This document shows, one piece after another, positions 8,849-17,065 of a DNA stretch of 64,000 bases. Within the stretch, counting starts at the first letter, position 1; each line of letters starts with the position of its first letter. Under the pieces are notes generated by a model that was not told where the DNA came from, did not search any database, and saw only the letters and a list, made by a program, of their open reading frames with translations. The stretch is from assembly GCA_014896315.1 (NCBI GenBank), contig JADBKP010000002.1, forward strand, positions 103,509-167,508. The letters run 5' to 3'. Origin of the DNA: Limnochordales bacterium (GTDB lineage Bacteria > Bacillota > Limnochordia > Limnochordales > DUMU01). The translations under genes were made by a program, and so were the position numbers.

Positions 8849-10189
8849 CTAGGAGCTGCGCGCACGTGCCTTCAGCCGCCAAGCGATGGGCGTCCCTGTC
8901 AGGGGATAAGCCCGGCGGACGAAATTTTCCAGGTACCGGAGGTAGGAGAAGTGCACCCTCTCAGGATCGTTGACTTCGAGAAGTACGGTGGGGGGTCTCA
9001 CCTGCACCTGAGAGGCGGAGTAGATCTCAAGCGGGCGGCCTTTGCGGGCGGGTGGCTGATGGAAGGAGAGTGCGTCGTTGAGCAGCGCCTGCCATGTGGC
9101 CGGCGAAAGCCGGGTGGCAAAGTTCTCGGCCACCACCAGGAGCTGGTCAAGCAGGCGGCCGATCCCGCGGCCGGTGCGTGCGGAGATGAAAACAAGGGGG
9201 GCGAAATGCAAGAAGTCCAGTTCACGTCGGACCTGCTCTTCGAGGCGCCGCGCCGCATCCGCATCGCCCGGTGCAGTAAGATCCCACTTGTTGGCAGCAA
9301 GCACCACCGCCCGCCGGGATTCCTGAATCAAGCCGGCTACGTACAGATCCTGGTGAACGATCCCTTCCGCTGCATCCAGCACGAGTACGGCGACGTCGGA
9401 GCGCTCCAGCGCCCGCCTGGCCCGCTCTGCCACCTGCTTCTCCACAGGTTCCTCAACTCTCCCCGGCCGGCGCAGACCGGCGGTGTCGACCAGAACCAGA
9501 TCGCGCCCCTGGTAGCGGAAGGGCGTGTCCACCGGGTCCCGGGTCGTCCCGGGGATGTTGCTGACCACCACCCGTTCCTCGCCGAGAATCCGGTTGACCA
9601 GCGAGGATTTGCCCACATTGGGTCTTCCCACTATCGCCACCCGGATGACATCGGCCTGGTCCTCGTCAACCGGGGCTGGCTGCACAGCTTTGAGCTCCTT
9701 CAACCTTTCTACCACCGCGTCCAGCAGGTCGCCCAGCCCGCGCCGGTGCTCGGCAGCAACCGGCAGCGGTTCGCCGAGGCCCAGCCGGAGGAACTCCCAG
9801 ACCCCCGGCTCCACCTCGGGCCCGTCCACCTTGTTTGCCACCAGCAGTACGGGTTTGCCCGCGGTGCGCAAGGTCTTGGCAATATCCTGGTCTTCGGATA
9901 CCACTCCGGTCCGGGCATCAACTACGAACAGTATCAGATCCGCTTCTTCGATAGCCTTCTGCGCCTGGCGCAACACCTGCTGCGGGATCTCGCCCGTGGC
10001 CGCCGGATCGATGCCCCCTGTATCAACCAGCGCAAAGCGGAACCCATTCCAGTCGGTCTCGGCATAGAGCCGGTCGCGCGTGATCCCAGGTTCAGCCCGC
10101 ACCACGGCTACCGGTCGGGCGATAATCTGGTTGAACAATGTCGACTTCCCAACGTTGGGGCGCCCCACAATGGCAACAAGCGGGAGCAT
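8849..10189 (-). CDS. der: Ribosome-assembly GTPase Der (EngA)
   Basis: 446 aa from the ATG at 10189, which has AGGAGG nine bases upstream; the track start at 10258 is 23 codons longer and unlikely. An essential double GTPase for 50S subunit maturation. Two tandem G domains are seen, with P-loops GRPNVGKSTLFN (about residue 8) and GRPNVGKSSLVN (about 185), each followed by DT(A/G)G and NK(V/W)D motifs. The C-terminal KH-like domain includes RTGRGIGRLLD. Between spoIIP and spoIVA on the same strand. Confidence 0.97.
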   Translation of the reverse strand: MLPLVAIVGRPNVGKSTLFNQIIARPVAVVRAEPGITRDRLYAETDWNGFRFALVDTGGIDPAATGEIPQQVLRQAQKAIEEADLILFVVDARTGVVSEDQDIAKTLRTAGKPVLLVANKVDGPEVEPGVWEFLRLGLGEPLPVAAEHRRGLGDLLDAVVERLKELKAVQPAPVDEDQADVIRVAIVGRPNVGKSSLVNRILGEERVVVSNIPGTTRDPVDTPFRYQGRDLVLVDTAGLRRPGRVEEPVEKQVAERARRALERSDVAVLVLDAAEGIVHQDLYVAGLIQESRRAVVLAANKWDLTAPGDADAARRLEEQVRRELDFLHFAPLVFISARTGRGIGRLLDQLLVVAENFATRLSPATWQALLNDALSFHQPPARKGRPLEIYSASQVQVRPPTVLLEVNDPERVHFSYLRYLENFVRRAYPLTGTPIAWRLKARARSS

Positions 10190-10288
10190 CCTGGCGAGCC
10201 TCCTCCGTGAGCGGTCAGTCCACCCACCGAGCATAAGCCTGATCCCGCCGGCAGGCAAGGCCGGGGTCTGCCATGCCCGCGCCCGCCA

Positions 10289-11401
10289 TCAGCGCCGCTG
10301 TGGTAGCCGGTTGAGCCAGTAGAAGAAGAGAAGGCCGCCCCCAACCACTGCCAGCAGAATCAACGCGACCCAGGCATAACGTTGGCCGGCAGGGGCTTTC
10401 CGCGTCTGCCCCACCTGAGCCAGTCCGGCCGCCGCCGGGATCACCTTGCTGAAGAGCTCGGCAGCGACCATAGCCTGATCCAGCGAATTGTGGGTCGTCC
10501 CGAACTCAAGCAGTACAGACTGGGGCGCTACGTCCTGATTGTAGTTGCCGTGTCCGAAGAAGACGTCCAGCACCAGACCGGGAAAGAGCCGGTCGGCCAC
10601 CGCCTTAAGGCGCCGGGCGAGGTCGAAGTTGGCTTCGGCCTGAGGGTTCTGCCTCCCCACCACGATCCGCACCCGCGCTGTCTTGCGCCCATTTATATCC
10701 GCTAGATAGATGTTGGCGGGCACCGCATCCCGATGGATATCGATGAGCAGGGCGGGCATCTCGGCCAGCAGCTTGCGCACGGTGGCACGGGAGCGGTGGT
10801 AAGCCAGCCCATCGTGGGGAACATGAGTTTCTTCTCGCACCTCAACCCGTATGCCTTGCCGGCGTAAGCCTCTTGCCAGCGCCTCTCCTACCTGGTAGAC
10901 ATCGCCACGTGGCGTCTCCATCGGTGTGCCACTGGTGGGGCGGTACGATTCGGCGCTGTGGGTGAAGTAGATTCCGACCAGCGGCGATTGGCGGGTGATC
11001 GGACGGCTAACTTCTGCTTTCAGTTCGGTGCGCAGCCGCTCTATCAACCCGTCGTCGACAGGAGGGAGCTGTGCGTTCCCTTTTTTGATCATGAAGATCT
11101 CGTCACCCACCACGCGCTCCACTTCGTACTCTACGTTGTCACTGCTTACGTAGATGTCACCAGGGCGCAGCTCGAGCGTGGTATAGGTCAGAACCTGGCC
11201 GCCTGTCCCATCCCGGACTGTGTAATATCCGCCCTCACGCCTCTCCCACCACTCATCCGGAATCTGGCGTTCATCCTCGCTCTCCCTGCCGGAAGTCCCA
11301 TTCCCGCCAGACGCTGCGCTGCCGGCAGCTGGCCGGAGGACTGCTCCCGCCAGCGTAACAACAAGCAGGGAAAGTATCAGGCCAAACCTGGCTGGCTTCA
11401 T
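10289..11401 (-). CDS. spoIIP: Stage II sporulation protein P
   Basis: 370 aa from the ATG at 11401, which overlaps the upstream gene's stop (ATGA); the track ORF to 11773 is an artefact of frame continuity. SpoIIP is a peptidoglycan amidase/endopeptidase that works with SpoIID and SpoIIM to thin septal wall during engulfment. An N-terminal hydrophobic segment (about 7-26) anchors it. The amidase domain shows GIYFTHSAES, the family motif DIHRDA, and LLEFGTTHNS with the catalytic glutamate. A second hydrophobic helix lies at the extreme C-terminus (about 340-362), which Bacillus SpoIIP lacks. Translationally coupled to the DUF1614-like gene. Confidence 0.93.
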   Translation of the reverse strand: MKPARFGLILSLLVVTLAGAVLRPAAGSAASGGNGTSGRESEDERQIPDEWWERREGGYYTVRDGTGGQVLTYTTLELRPGDIYVSSDNVEYEVERVVGDEIFMIKKGNAQLPPVDDGLIERLRTELKAEVSRPITRQSPLVGIYFTHSAESYRPTSGTPMETPRGDVYQVGEALARGLRRQGIRVEVREETHVPHDGLAYHRSRATVRKLLAEMPALLIDIHRDAVPANIYLADINGRKTARVRIVVGRQNPQAEANFDLARRLKAVADRLFPGLVLDVFFGHGNYNQDVAPQSVLLEFGTTHNSLDQAMVAAELFSKVIPAAAGLAQVGQTRKAPAGQRYAWVALILLAVVGGGLLFFYWLNRLPQRR

Positions 11402-12027
11402 TCGTTCTGCCCCCCGGTCCGAATCCGCTCCCGCACTTCGCCCACCCACTCCGCCAACCCCAAAGCGACCACTCCGCCGATTACCGACGCGTCGAAAATC
11501 CCCGCTCCGCCCAGCGTTACCGATACGTCCATACCCGCCCTGCGGGCGAGCAGGCCATCGGCAAGGAGTGCCAGCAAGACACCGACGCTTCCTCCCAGAA
11601 AGGCAGACCGGCGGGAACGACCGGCTATGTAGGCAACGAGCCCGGCAACCAGTCCAAACAACCAGAGCGGGTCGAGGTACGCCCAGGGACTGCGGCCGGC
11701 ATCGAAGTCCGTAAAGTGGCTGAGCGTCCAGATGATCCCGGCTGTAACCAGAACCGTAAAGAGCCCCCGCCACCGCTCAAGCGCCGTGTCGGCCCGGGCC
11801 CACACGTAAGCAGACAACAGCAACGGGATAAGACCGCCACCCAGGTTGATTTCCCAGGGAACGCGGGCAAACTCAAAGCGCAAATCAATGAACGAACCGG
11901 CGGCCATGGCTGCTATCAACACCAGCGCCTGCCGGTCCGTAAGATGGAGCCGATCCAGGGCCCGTTCGGTCAGACCGAAGGCAATCAGTATGGTCACTAC
12001 CGAGAGCAGCAGAAGTCCCAGTGGCAT
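11398..12027 (-). CDS. DUF1614-like multi-pass membrane protein
   Basis: 209 aa with about six hydrophobic segments. The length, the polar loop after the second segment and the GGAGIFDASVIGG motif near the C-terminus resemble the DUF1614 family of Firmicute membrane proteins, which has no known function. It directly precedes spoIIP with a 4-base overlap, so the two are made together. Co-expression with an engulfment hydrolase suggests a sporulation role, but this is inference. Domain assignment from memory, moderately sure. Confidence 0.65.
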   Translation of the reverse strand: MPLGLLLLSVVTILIAFGLTERALDRLHLTDRQALVLIAAMAAGSFIDLRFEFARVPWEINLGGGLIPLLLSAYVWARADTALERWRGLFTVLVTAGIIWTLSHFTDFDAGRSPWAYLDPLWLFGLVAGLVAYIAGRSRRSAFLGGSVGVLLALLADGLLARRAGMDVSVTLGGAGIFDASVIGGVVALGLAEWVGEVRERIRTGGQNE

Positions 12028-12170
12028 ACTCCGTCCCTCGTTTCAGACTACCGGTAGCGTACCTCCCAAGCGGCGTCATTATCCGGTCTAGCACCCGGCT
12101 GACCTCCGCCCCGCTCTTTATTTTGCCGGAATATCCTGTTGTGGCCCGGAACGAGGAGTGGTAGACTGCT

Positions 12171-12213
12171 ATTGGCGAACATTTTCGTGGTTTTCGCCCA
12201 GGATGTTCGGAAT
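12171..12213 (+). promoter_or_regulatory. Candidate tandem PurBox (PurR operator)
   Basis: ATTGGCGAACATT (12171-12183) and, inverted, GGATGTTCGGAAT (12201-12213), separated by 17 bases. Each matches the Bacillus PurBox consensus (AWWWCCGAACWWT) in 11 of 13 positions, and the inverted arrangement with 16-17 base spacing is that known for PurR. It lies just upstream of the purine permease gene. Confidence 0.6.
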
Positions 12214-12230
12214 CCGAGAAAGGGAGCTGA

Positions 12231-13595
12231 TTGAGGTTGGGCACAGTAGCCGAGCGTTCGCAGGATCTGACTGCAGGTGCCTCCGGCCGCTGGTCGTGGG
12301 CGGGACTCCTGGATCGGTTTTTCCGCATCAGTGAACGGGGTTCGACAATTGGGAGAGAAGTAGTTGCCGGCGTTACCACCTTCATGACAATGGCCTATAT
12401 CCTCTTCGTGAACCCGGACATTCTGTCCAGCGCCGGCGTTCCTGTTGAAGGTGCGGCCGTGGCGACCGCACTGGCTGCCGCTCTCACCACACTGGCCATG
12501 GGACTGTACGCCAACTATCCTTTCGCTCTCGCTTCGGGAATGGGTCTCAACGCTGCCCTGGCTTTCGGCCTCGTGCTCGGGCAGGGTGTCTCCTGGCAAA
12601 CGGCCATGGGCGTCGTGGTTGTCGAGGGCCTGATTGTAACACTTCTGGTACTCACCAACGTGCGTGAGGCAGTGATGGATGCCATTCCACTCACCCTGAA
12701 GCAGGCTATCGGGGCGGGGATAGGGCTTTTCATTGCGTTTATCGGCCTGCAGAATGCAGGGCTGGTCGTCAACAGCGACGCCACTCTGGTAACTTTTGGT
12801 TCGATTACAGACAAAGGACCGCTCCTGGCCATCATCGGCCTGTTGCTCACGGCAGTACTGATGAGCCGGCGAGTACCGGGAGCTATTCTGCTCGGTATCT
12901 TGATCACCACGGTGATCGGCGTCCCCCTGGGGCTGACCAAAGCTCCTTCAGCCTGGATCCGTTGGCCGACGGCGGAATCATTCAGCACCTTCTTCCAGGC
13001 GGACATCAGGGGAGTCCTCAACCTTGCGATGCTGTCCTCCGTATTTGCCTTCCTTATGACTGACTTCTTTGACACGATGGGGACTGTGGTCGCGGTAGGT
13101 ACCGAGGGCGGCCTGATGAAAGATGGAAAACTGCCCGGGCTTAAGCGGGTGCTGCTGGTTGACTCGCTGGCTGCAGCCCTGGGCGGTTTGCTGGGAGCAA
13201 GCTCTGTGACGACTTACGTTGAAAGCGCCTCGGGCGTGGGCCAGGGCGGCCGCACGGGGCTTACTTCTGTCGTTACCGGTCTTCTCTTCCTGGTCGCAGT
13301 CCTCTTTGCTCCTTTGATGGGTATAGTACCCAGTCAGGCCACCGCACCTGCCTTGATCCTTGTCGGCTTTCTGATGCTGGCCACCATCAAGGATATCCCC
13401 TTCCATGATTTCCCCGAAAGCTTCCCGGCCTTTATCACCCTCCTCAGCATTCCGCTGACCTACAGCATTGCCCGCGGCATTGGCTACGGCTTCGTCACCT
13501 ACGTGGTGGTCAAACTGCTCTCGGGTCGCTCCCGGGAGATCCACCCGCTCATGTGGGCGGTTGCTGTTCTTTTCCTGATCAGTTTCCTCGTCTGA
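12231..13595 (+). CDS. AzgA-type guanine/hypoxanthine permease (NCS2)
   Basis: 454 aa, TTG start with AGGGAG seven bases upstream. A proton-driven purine base importer with about 12 hydrophobic segments. Family motifs include TTFMTMAYILFVNP near residue 47, DFFDTMGT (about 280), and the AzgA signature TTYVESASGVGQGGRTGLT (about 325-343). Close to Bacillus PbuG/PbuO. An unconserved 30-residue N-terminal leader precedes the family domain. The only plus-strand gene in its neighbourhood; a candidate PurR operator precedes it, which fits purine-repressed expression. Substrate specificity beyond purine bases is not resolvable. Confidence 0.93.
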   Translation: MRLGTVAERSQDLTAGASGRWSWAGLLDRFFRISERGSTIGREVVAGVTTFMTMAYILFVNPDILSSAGVPVEGAAVATALAAALTTLAMGLYANYPFALASGMGLNAALAFGLVLGQGVSWQTAMGVVVVEGLIVTLLVLTNVREAVMDAIPLTLKQAIGAGIGLFIAFIGLQNAGLVVNSDATLVTFGSITDKGPLLAIIGLLLTAVLMSRRVPGAILLGILITTVIGVPLGLTKAPSAWIRWPTAESFSTFFQADIRGVLNLAMLSSVFAFLMTDFFDTMGTVVAVGTEGGLMKDGKLPGLKRVLLVDSLAAALGGLLGASSVTTYVESASGVGQGGRTGLTSVVTGLLFLVAVLFAPLMGIVPSQATAPALILVGFLMLATIKDIPFHDFPESFPAFITLLSIPLTYSIARGIGYGFVTYVVVKLLSGRSREIHPLMWAVAVLFLISFLV

Positions 13596-13597
13596 AG

Positions 13598-13622
13598 AGC
13601 AGGAGGGGCTCCCCCTCCTGCT
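13598..13622. terminator. Bidirectional terminator between permease and Spo0E-like gene
   Basis: An 11-bp stem AGCAGGAGGGG / CCCCTCCTGCT with a 3-base loop sits between two convergent stops. Neither side has a long T-run (TCTACC on plus; CTTCAG on minus), so the strength is uncertain, but the position and stability fit a shared terminator. Confidence 0.6.
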
Positions 13623-13623
13623 T

Positions 13624-13839
13624 CTACCTCCCCTGATCCGCATCGCTGGCTCTGTGCGGCTCGGTCAGTCGCATGTATTCGACCAACAATTGGTCAAACT
13701 CCGCAGACATTTGCTGAACTTTGGGATCTTGTTGATCTCCCTGAGCAGCATCGAGTGCTGCAAAAAGCCGCGAACGTACGTCGGATAACCTTGAACTCAG
13801 GACCTCGATTTGCCTGTTTCGTACGTAATCCATCTTCAT
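13624..13839 (-). CDS. Spo0E-like aspartyl-phosphate phosphatase
   Basis: 71 aa. Spo0E-family proteins dephosphorylate Spo0A-P and so delay sporulation. It has the two-helix hairpin layout and the family signature S-x-x-(L/F)-D-x-L-(I/L): MSAEFDQLLVEYMRL near the C-terminus, with the first helix IEVLSSRLSDVRSRL. Start at ATG 13839 behind GGTGG; ATG 13833 is also possible. A small gene, but the motif is characteristic. Its target could be Spo0A or another response regulator. Confidence 0.75.
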   Translation of the reverse strand: MKMDYVRNRQIEVLSSRLSDVRSRLFAALDAAQGDQQDPKVQQMSAEFDQLLVEYMRLTEPHRASDADQGR

Positions 13840-13945
13840 TCTTCATTACCACCAAAAGACTGGTGAGAATGTCCATAGCGACCGCTGCCAGGCTGGCCAG
13901 GTCACCCATGATAAAGGCCGTCGTTACCAGTTACACCCTTACTGT

Positions 13946-13959
13946 ACGTACTCATACGT
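13946..13959. promoter_or_regulatory. Inverted repeat ACGTA-N4-TACGT upstream of XRE gene
   Basis: Perfect 5-bp arms about 97 bases before the XRE-family start, inside a longer AT-richer stretch with flanking GTTAC/GTAAC. Such palindromes are typical operators of XRE regulators, so autoregulation is possible. No clear promoter elements were identified, and the assignment is speculative. Confidence 0.3.
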
Positions 13960-14055
13960 CACTTTGAGTAACTTGTCAACACCCGGCGTTACTTTTGCCA
14001 ACAATCCGCCGCAGCTAAAGCACTTGCTCTAGACTGAAACAGGAGGGGGTTACCC

Positions 14056-14508
14056 GTGGTAACGCCGGACGCTTACGACACTGACAGGAATCGGCCCTAC
14101 TGGGCCGCTCAAATACGAAGATTTCGCCTGATGCGTAAGCTCAAGCAGAGTGACCTGGCCAGACTGGTTAACAAGAGCCGCTCAGCGGTGGCGGCCTGGG
14201 AATCGGGTCGCAACCGTCCTGACCTGGAGACTCTGAGCACTCTCTGCCGTATATTTGGCTGCCGTATGGAACAGCTTATCGGCAACCCCATCGAAAGCGA
14301 CGCTGTCAGTGAAACCGGGAGGGAACCGCACAAGGAGGAGACTCTGGTTTCGTCCGGCGAGACGGCAAAGGGTCACCACACCCGCCAGGAGTTTCACATG
14401 CCTCCCGATCTGCCGCCTGAGGCCCGCGAGGAGTATCAGTTGCTTCTCGATTTTCTACGCGCCAAGTACAGGTCGGCCGACCGGAAGAGTGAGGACAGCC
14501 ACAAATAA
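14056..14508 (+). CDS. XRE-family transcriptional regulator
   Basis: 150 aa, GTG start with AGGAGGGGG eight bases upstream. An N-terminal Cro/CI-type helix-turn-helix (about residues 14-72: IRRFRLMRKLKQSDLA ... SRSAVAAWESGRNRPD ... GCRMEQLIG) is followed by an unconserved polar tail of about 75 residues that ends in an acidic/basic helix. A DNA-binding regulator with unknown targets. The neighbouring Spo0E-like gene and sporulation genes make a developmental role conceivable but not shown. The C-terminal EEYQLLLDFLRAKYR could mediate dimerisation, as in SinR-like proteins. Confidence 0.85.
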   Translation: MVTPDAYDTDRNRPYWAAQIRRFRLMRKLKQSDLARLVNKSRSAVAAWESGRNRPDLETLSTLCRIFGCRMEQLIGNPIESDAVSETGREPHKEETLVSSGETAKGHHTRQEFHMPPDLPPEAREEYQLLLDFLRAKYRSADRKSEDSHK

Positions 14509-14533
14509 AGGCGAGCCCGCAAAGAGCTCGCCC
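14502..14533 (-). terminator. Terminator of the aro-rpsA operon
   Basis: Stem GGCGAG / CTCGCC with an internal GCAAAGAG loop between the rpsA and XRE stops. On the minus strand it is followed by TTTATTTG, which fits a terminator for the long leftward operon. On the plus strand CTCTTCTC follows, so it may act both ways. Confidence 0.65.
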
Positions 14534-14563
14534 TCTTCTCGCGAAAATCTCACCCACTCAGGT

Positions 14564-16210
14564 TTAGCTGCTTTGTCCCTGCCGCGAACCGGTCTCGAGC
14601 AGTTCGTGGAGGTCTATGTCACCCAGACGTTCGCCGATAGTCATACCACCGACATCGCCGGCAGTGTAGGAACCGGGCTCTTCCTCGTCGTAATCGCGCC
14701 GACTACGCTCTCGTTCCCGGCGGCGGGCCCTTTCACCCCGCTCGGCACGTTCAGAACGCTCACTCCGCTCGCTCGGTTCGCGCCGGCTCTCGCCCCCCTC
14801 GTTCTCAGGTGCCGCCTCCGCTGGCGGTTCCTCCGCCTGACGAATGGAGAGAGAAATCCGGCGATTTTCCGGGTCAATGGCCAAGATCTTAACTTTAACT
14901 TCCTGGCCGGGCGAGACCACATCGGTACTGCGGGCAACACGGTAGGGAGCAAGCTGTGAGATGTGGACCAACCCTTCAAGTCCATCCTCCAGCTTGACGA
15001 AGGCGCCGAAGTCGACCACCCGGGTTACCTGGCCGGTTACAATCTGGCCCGCCTGGTAGCGCTCGGTCACCCTGGCCCAGGGGTCGCCCTTGGCCTGTTT
15101 GAGACTGAGCGACACCCGCCCCCGCTCGCGATCTACCTTGAGAATCAAAACTTGGACCTGGTCACCCTCGTGCAGCACATCCGACGGATGACGCACGCGG
15201 CTCCAAGCCATCTCCGAGATGTGCAGCAGGCCTTCGACACCGTTACCGATGTCCACGAAAGCACCAAAGTCAGCCAGGCGGCGTACCGTCCCGGTAACGA
15301 TGGTGCCTTCCTGCAGGCTTGCCAGGGTCTCCTCCCGGAGCTTTTTGGCTTCCTCTTCCAGGACCTGTCGGTGCGAAAGGACGACGTTGCGGCGGTCCTT
15401 TTCCAGTTCAATAACCTTCAAACGCAAAGTCTGTCCCACATATTGGTCAAGGTTCTCGACGAAGCCCCGCCCTACCTGGGAGGCAGGAATGAAACCGCGA
15501 ACGCCCACGTCGGCCAGGAGTCCGCCTTTGACTCGCTCGGTGACCTTAGCCTCAATCACTTCGCCCGTCTCATACGCCTTCTGCAGACGCTTCCAGGCAG
15601 AATGGGCCAGGGCCCGCCGGCGTGAGAGGATAATCGTACCCTCTCCTTCGTCCACCCGCAGGATGGTTACGTCAATCCTGTCGCCGGGATGCAGCACGTC
15701 TGCCGGGTTCGTGTCCGCAGGTATTCCCAGCTCGGACCGGGGGATTACCCCGTCTGACTTATAGCCGACGTCAACCAGGACCTCGTCCTGCCGGACCTGC
15801 ACCACTCTACCCTCGACAATCTGTCCGGGATTAAAGGTGCGAAAAGTCTCGGCATACGGGCCGTTGTCAGCTGCCGTCTCCGCCTGCGTACCAGCTCCCT
15901 CGGCCGGGGTAGAGGGTGTCTGCTGCGCACCGGGCTCAGCACCGATAGCTGCCGGAGGGGTTGCCGCCTCCCCTGCCTTGCCCTCCTCGCGGTCGGCAAC
16001 TACCTCTGTTGAACCCGCCCGGGCACCCTGGCCCGCCTGCTCCTCCGCCCGGGGTGCGGTAGCTATCTGGTCGGTGCCGGCTGCCACTTCCTTCGCCGCC
16101 TGCTCCCAGCCCGGTTGCACCGCCTCTGATCTTCCCGGCGACTCCGCCTGCGCGGCATCGGAGGACAGATTCTCACCATTGGCCATATTTTCCCTCTCCT
16201 CGGCTGACAT
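14564..16210 (-). CDS. rpsA: Ribosomal protein S1 homolog (four S1 domains)
   Basis: 548 aa, ATG behind GAGGGGG. Binds mRNA at the ribosome. Four S1 RNA-binding repeats lie at about 128-195, 215-283, 300-370 and 386-456; the last two carry the classic FGAFV-(D/K)-(I/L) core (LADFGAFVDIGNGVEGLLHIS, VDFGAFVKLEDGLEGLVHIS). The first 125 residues are Ala/Glu/Pro-rich and disordered. The last 90 include a striking Arg/Ser/Glu-rich tract (SERSERAERGERARRRERERSR), an unusual addition for a bacterial S1 that may add RNA-binding or disordered contacts. Last gene of the aromatic-cmk-plsC operon, its standard Clostridia position; ispH, common between plsC and rpsA, is absent. Confidence 0.93.
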   Translation of the reverse strand: MSAEERENMANGENLSSDAAQAESPGRSEAVQPGWEQAAKEVAAGTDQIATAPRAEEQAGQGARAGSTEVVADREEGKAGEAATPPAAIGAEPGAQQTPSTPAEGAGTQAETAADNGPYAETFRTFNPGQIVEGRVVQVRQDEVLVDVGYKSDGVIPRSELGIPADTNPADVLHPGDRIDVTILRVDEGEGTIILSRRRALAHSAWKRLQKAYETGEVIEAKVTERVKGGLLADVGVRGFIPASQVGRGFVENLDQYVGQTLRLKVIELEKDRRNVVLSHRQVLEEEAKKLREETLASLQEGTIVTGTVRRLADFGAFVDIGNGVEGLLHISEMAWSRVRHPSDVLHEGDQVQVLILKVDRERGRVSLSLKQAKGDPWARVTERYQAGQIVTGQVTRVVDFGAFVKLEDGLEGLVHISQLAPYRVARSTDVVSPGQEVKVKILAIDPENRRISLSIRQAEEPPAEAAPENEGGESRREPSERSERSERAERGERARRRERERSRRDYDEEEPGSYTAGDVGGMTIGERLGDIDLHELLETGSRQGQSS

Positions 16211-16338
16211 CGTATAACCCCCTCATCCCGCCCACCAGTCAAAGGGCGGTGAGCACTTCCCCCATCTCTTGCGCCCCACCGCACCAACCCTCTGGCCCTT
16301 CATGGCGGAATGAGGCCAGTGCTAGTATGGCGTGACGC

Positions 16339-16363
16339 AACGGAATCATAACGCGATTCCGTT
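16339..16363. repeat. Inverted repeat between plsC and rpsA
   Basis: AACGGAATC / GATTCCGTT, 9-bp perfect arms with a 7-base loop, in the 231-base gap between plsC and rpsA. No T-run follows on either strand, so it is more likely an operator or mRNA structure (perhaps controlling rpsA) than a terminator. Confidence 0.45.
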
Positions 16364-16441
16364 CCCGTATGTTTGACACAGCACAGGCAATTCCTTCCCC
16401 CAAAAACCAACGTTCCAAGAAAAATATATGCTGCCGGAGGT

Positions 16442-17065
16442 CTAGTGGGCCAAAAGTGTCTGCAAGGCGTGGGCCAGTCCCCCGGAGAGCGCCTCTAGCG
16501 CTTCACGGTCAGCGTGGGTTGATACTACTGCACTTATGGGCTTCCCAAACGTTATACGCACCCTGCCCCGACGGGGAAACCAGCGCCCCTTCGGCCAAAG
16601 CTCCCAGCTGCCGGCTACCGCCACAGGTACGATAGGCGCTCCCGCATGCAACGCAATCAGCGCCGCGCCACCCCGTAAGGCCTGGAGCTGACCATCACTG
16701 GAACGTGTGCCTTCCGGGAATATCCCCACGATCTTCCCGCTACGAACCCGCTCAATGGCAATACGAAGGGCAGACCGGTCCGGTCTTCCCCGGCGCAACG
16801 GGATGGCGTAAATCCTGGGTAGCACCCAACGCAAGATGGGGTACTGGAATAGCTCGTACTTGGCAAGAAAGTGGATGGGGCGATCAAGAACCAGAGCGAT
16901 CAAGATGGGATCGAGGGCCGAGGCATGATTGGCTGCGAGGATGTATCCACCCGCTGGGGGTAAGTTCTCCTTTCCTTCTATTATCAAGTCAAAATAGCGA
17001 AAGGCCAGCGGCCTCAACAACTTCCAGGCGATCCGATATAACAGGGCAAGCCCCTCCTCTTGCAC
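16442..17065 (-). CDS. plsC: 1-acyl-sn-glycerol-3-phosphate acyltransferase
   Basis: 207 aa, GTG start; it overlaps the end of cmk by about 50 bases, so a slightly later start is possible. Makes phosphatidic acid from lysophosphatidate at the membrane. The acyltransferase motif NHASALD (H-x4-D, about 46-52), the FPEGTRS motif (about 114-120) and a late VPVAVAG (motif IV region) are visible. An N-terminal amphipathic segment probably binds the membrane. Part of the aroA-cmk-plsC-rpsA run typical of Clostridia. Confidence 0.93.
   Translation of the reverse strand: MQEEGLALLYRIAWKLLRPLAFRYFDLIIEGKENLPPAGGYILAANHASALDPILIALVLDRPIHFLAKYELFQYPILRWVLPRIYAIPLRRGRPDRSALRIAIERVRSGKIVGIFPEGTRSSDGQLQALRGGAALIALHAGAPIVPVAVAGSWELWPKGRWFPRRGRVRITFGKPISAVVSTHADREALEALSGGLAHALQTLLAH

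Noticed and set aside
12028-12230. Purine riboswitch before the permease
   Set aside because: The conserved three-way junction sequences of purine riboswitches are not present; the PurBox pair explains regulation better.
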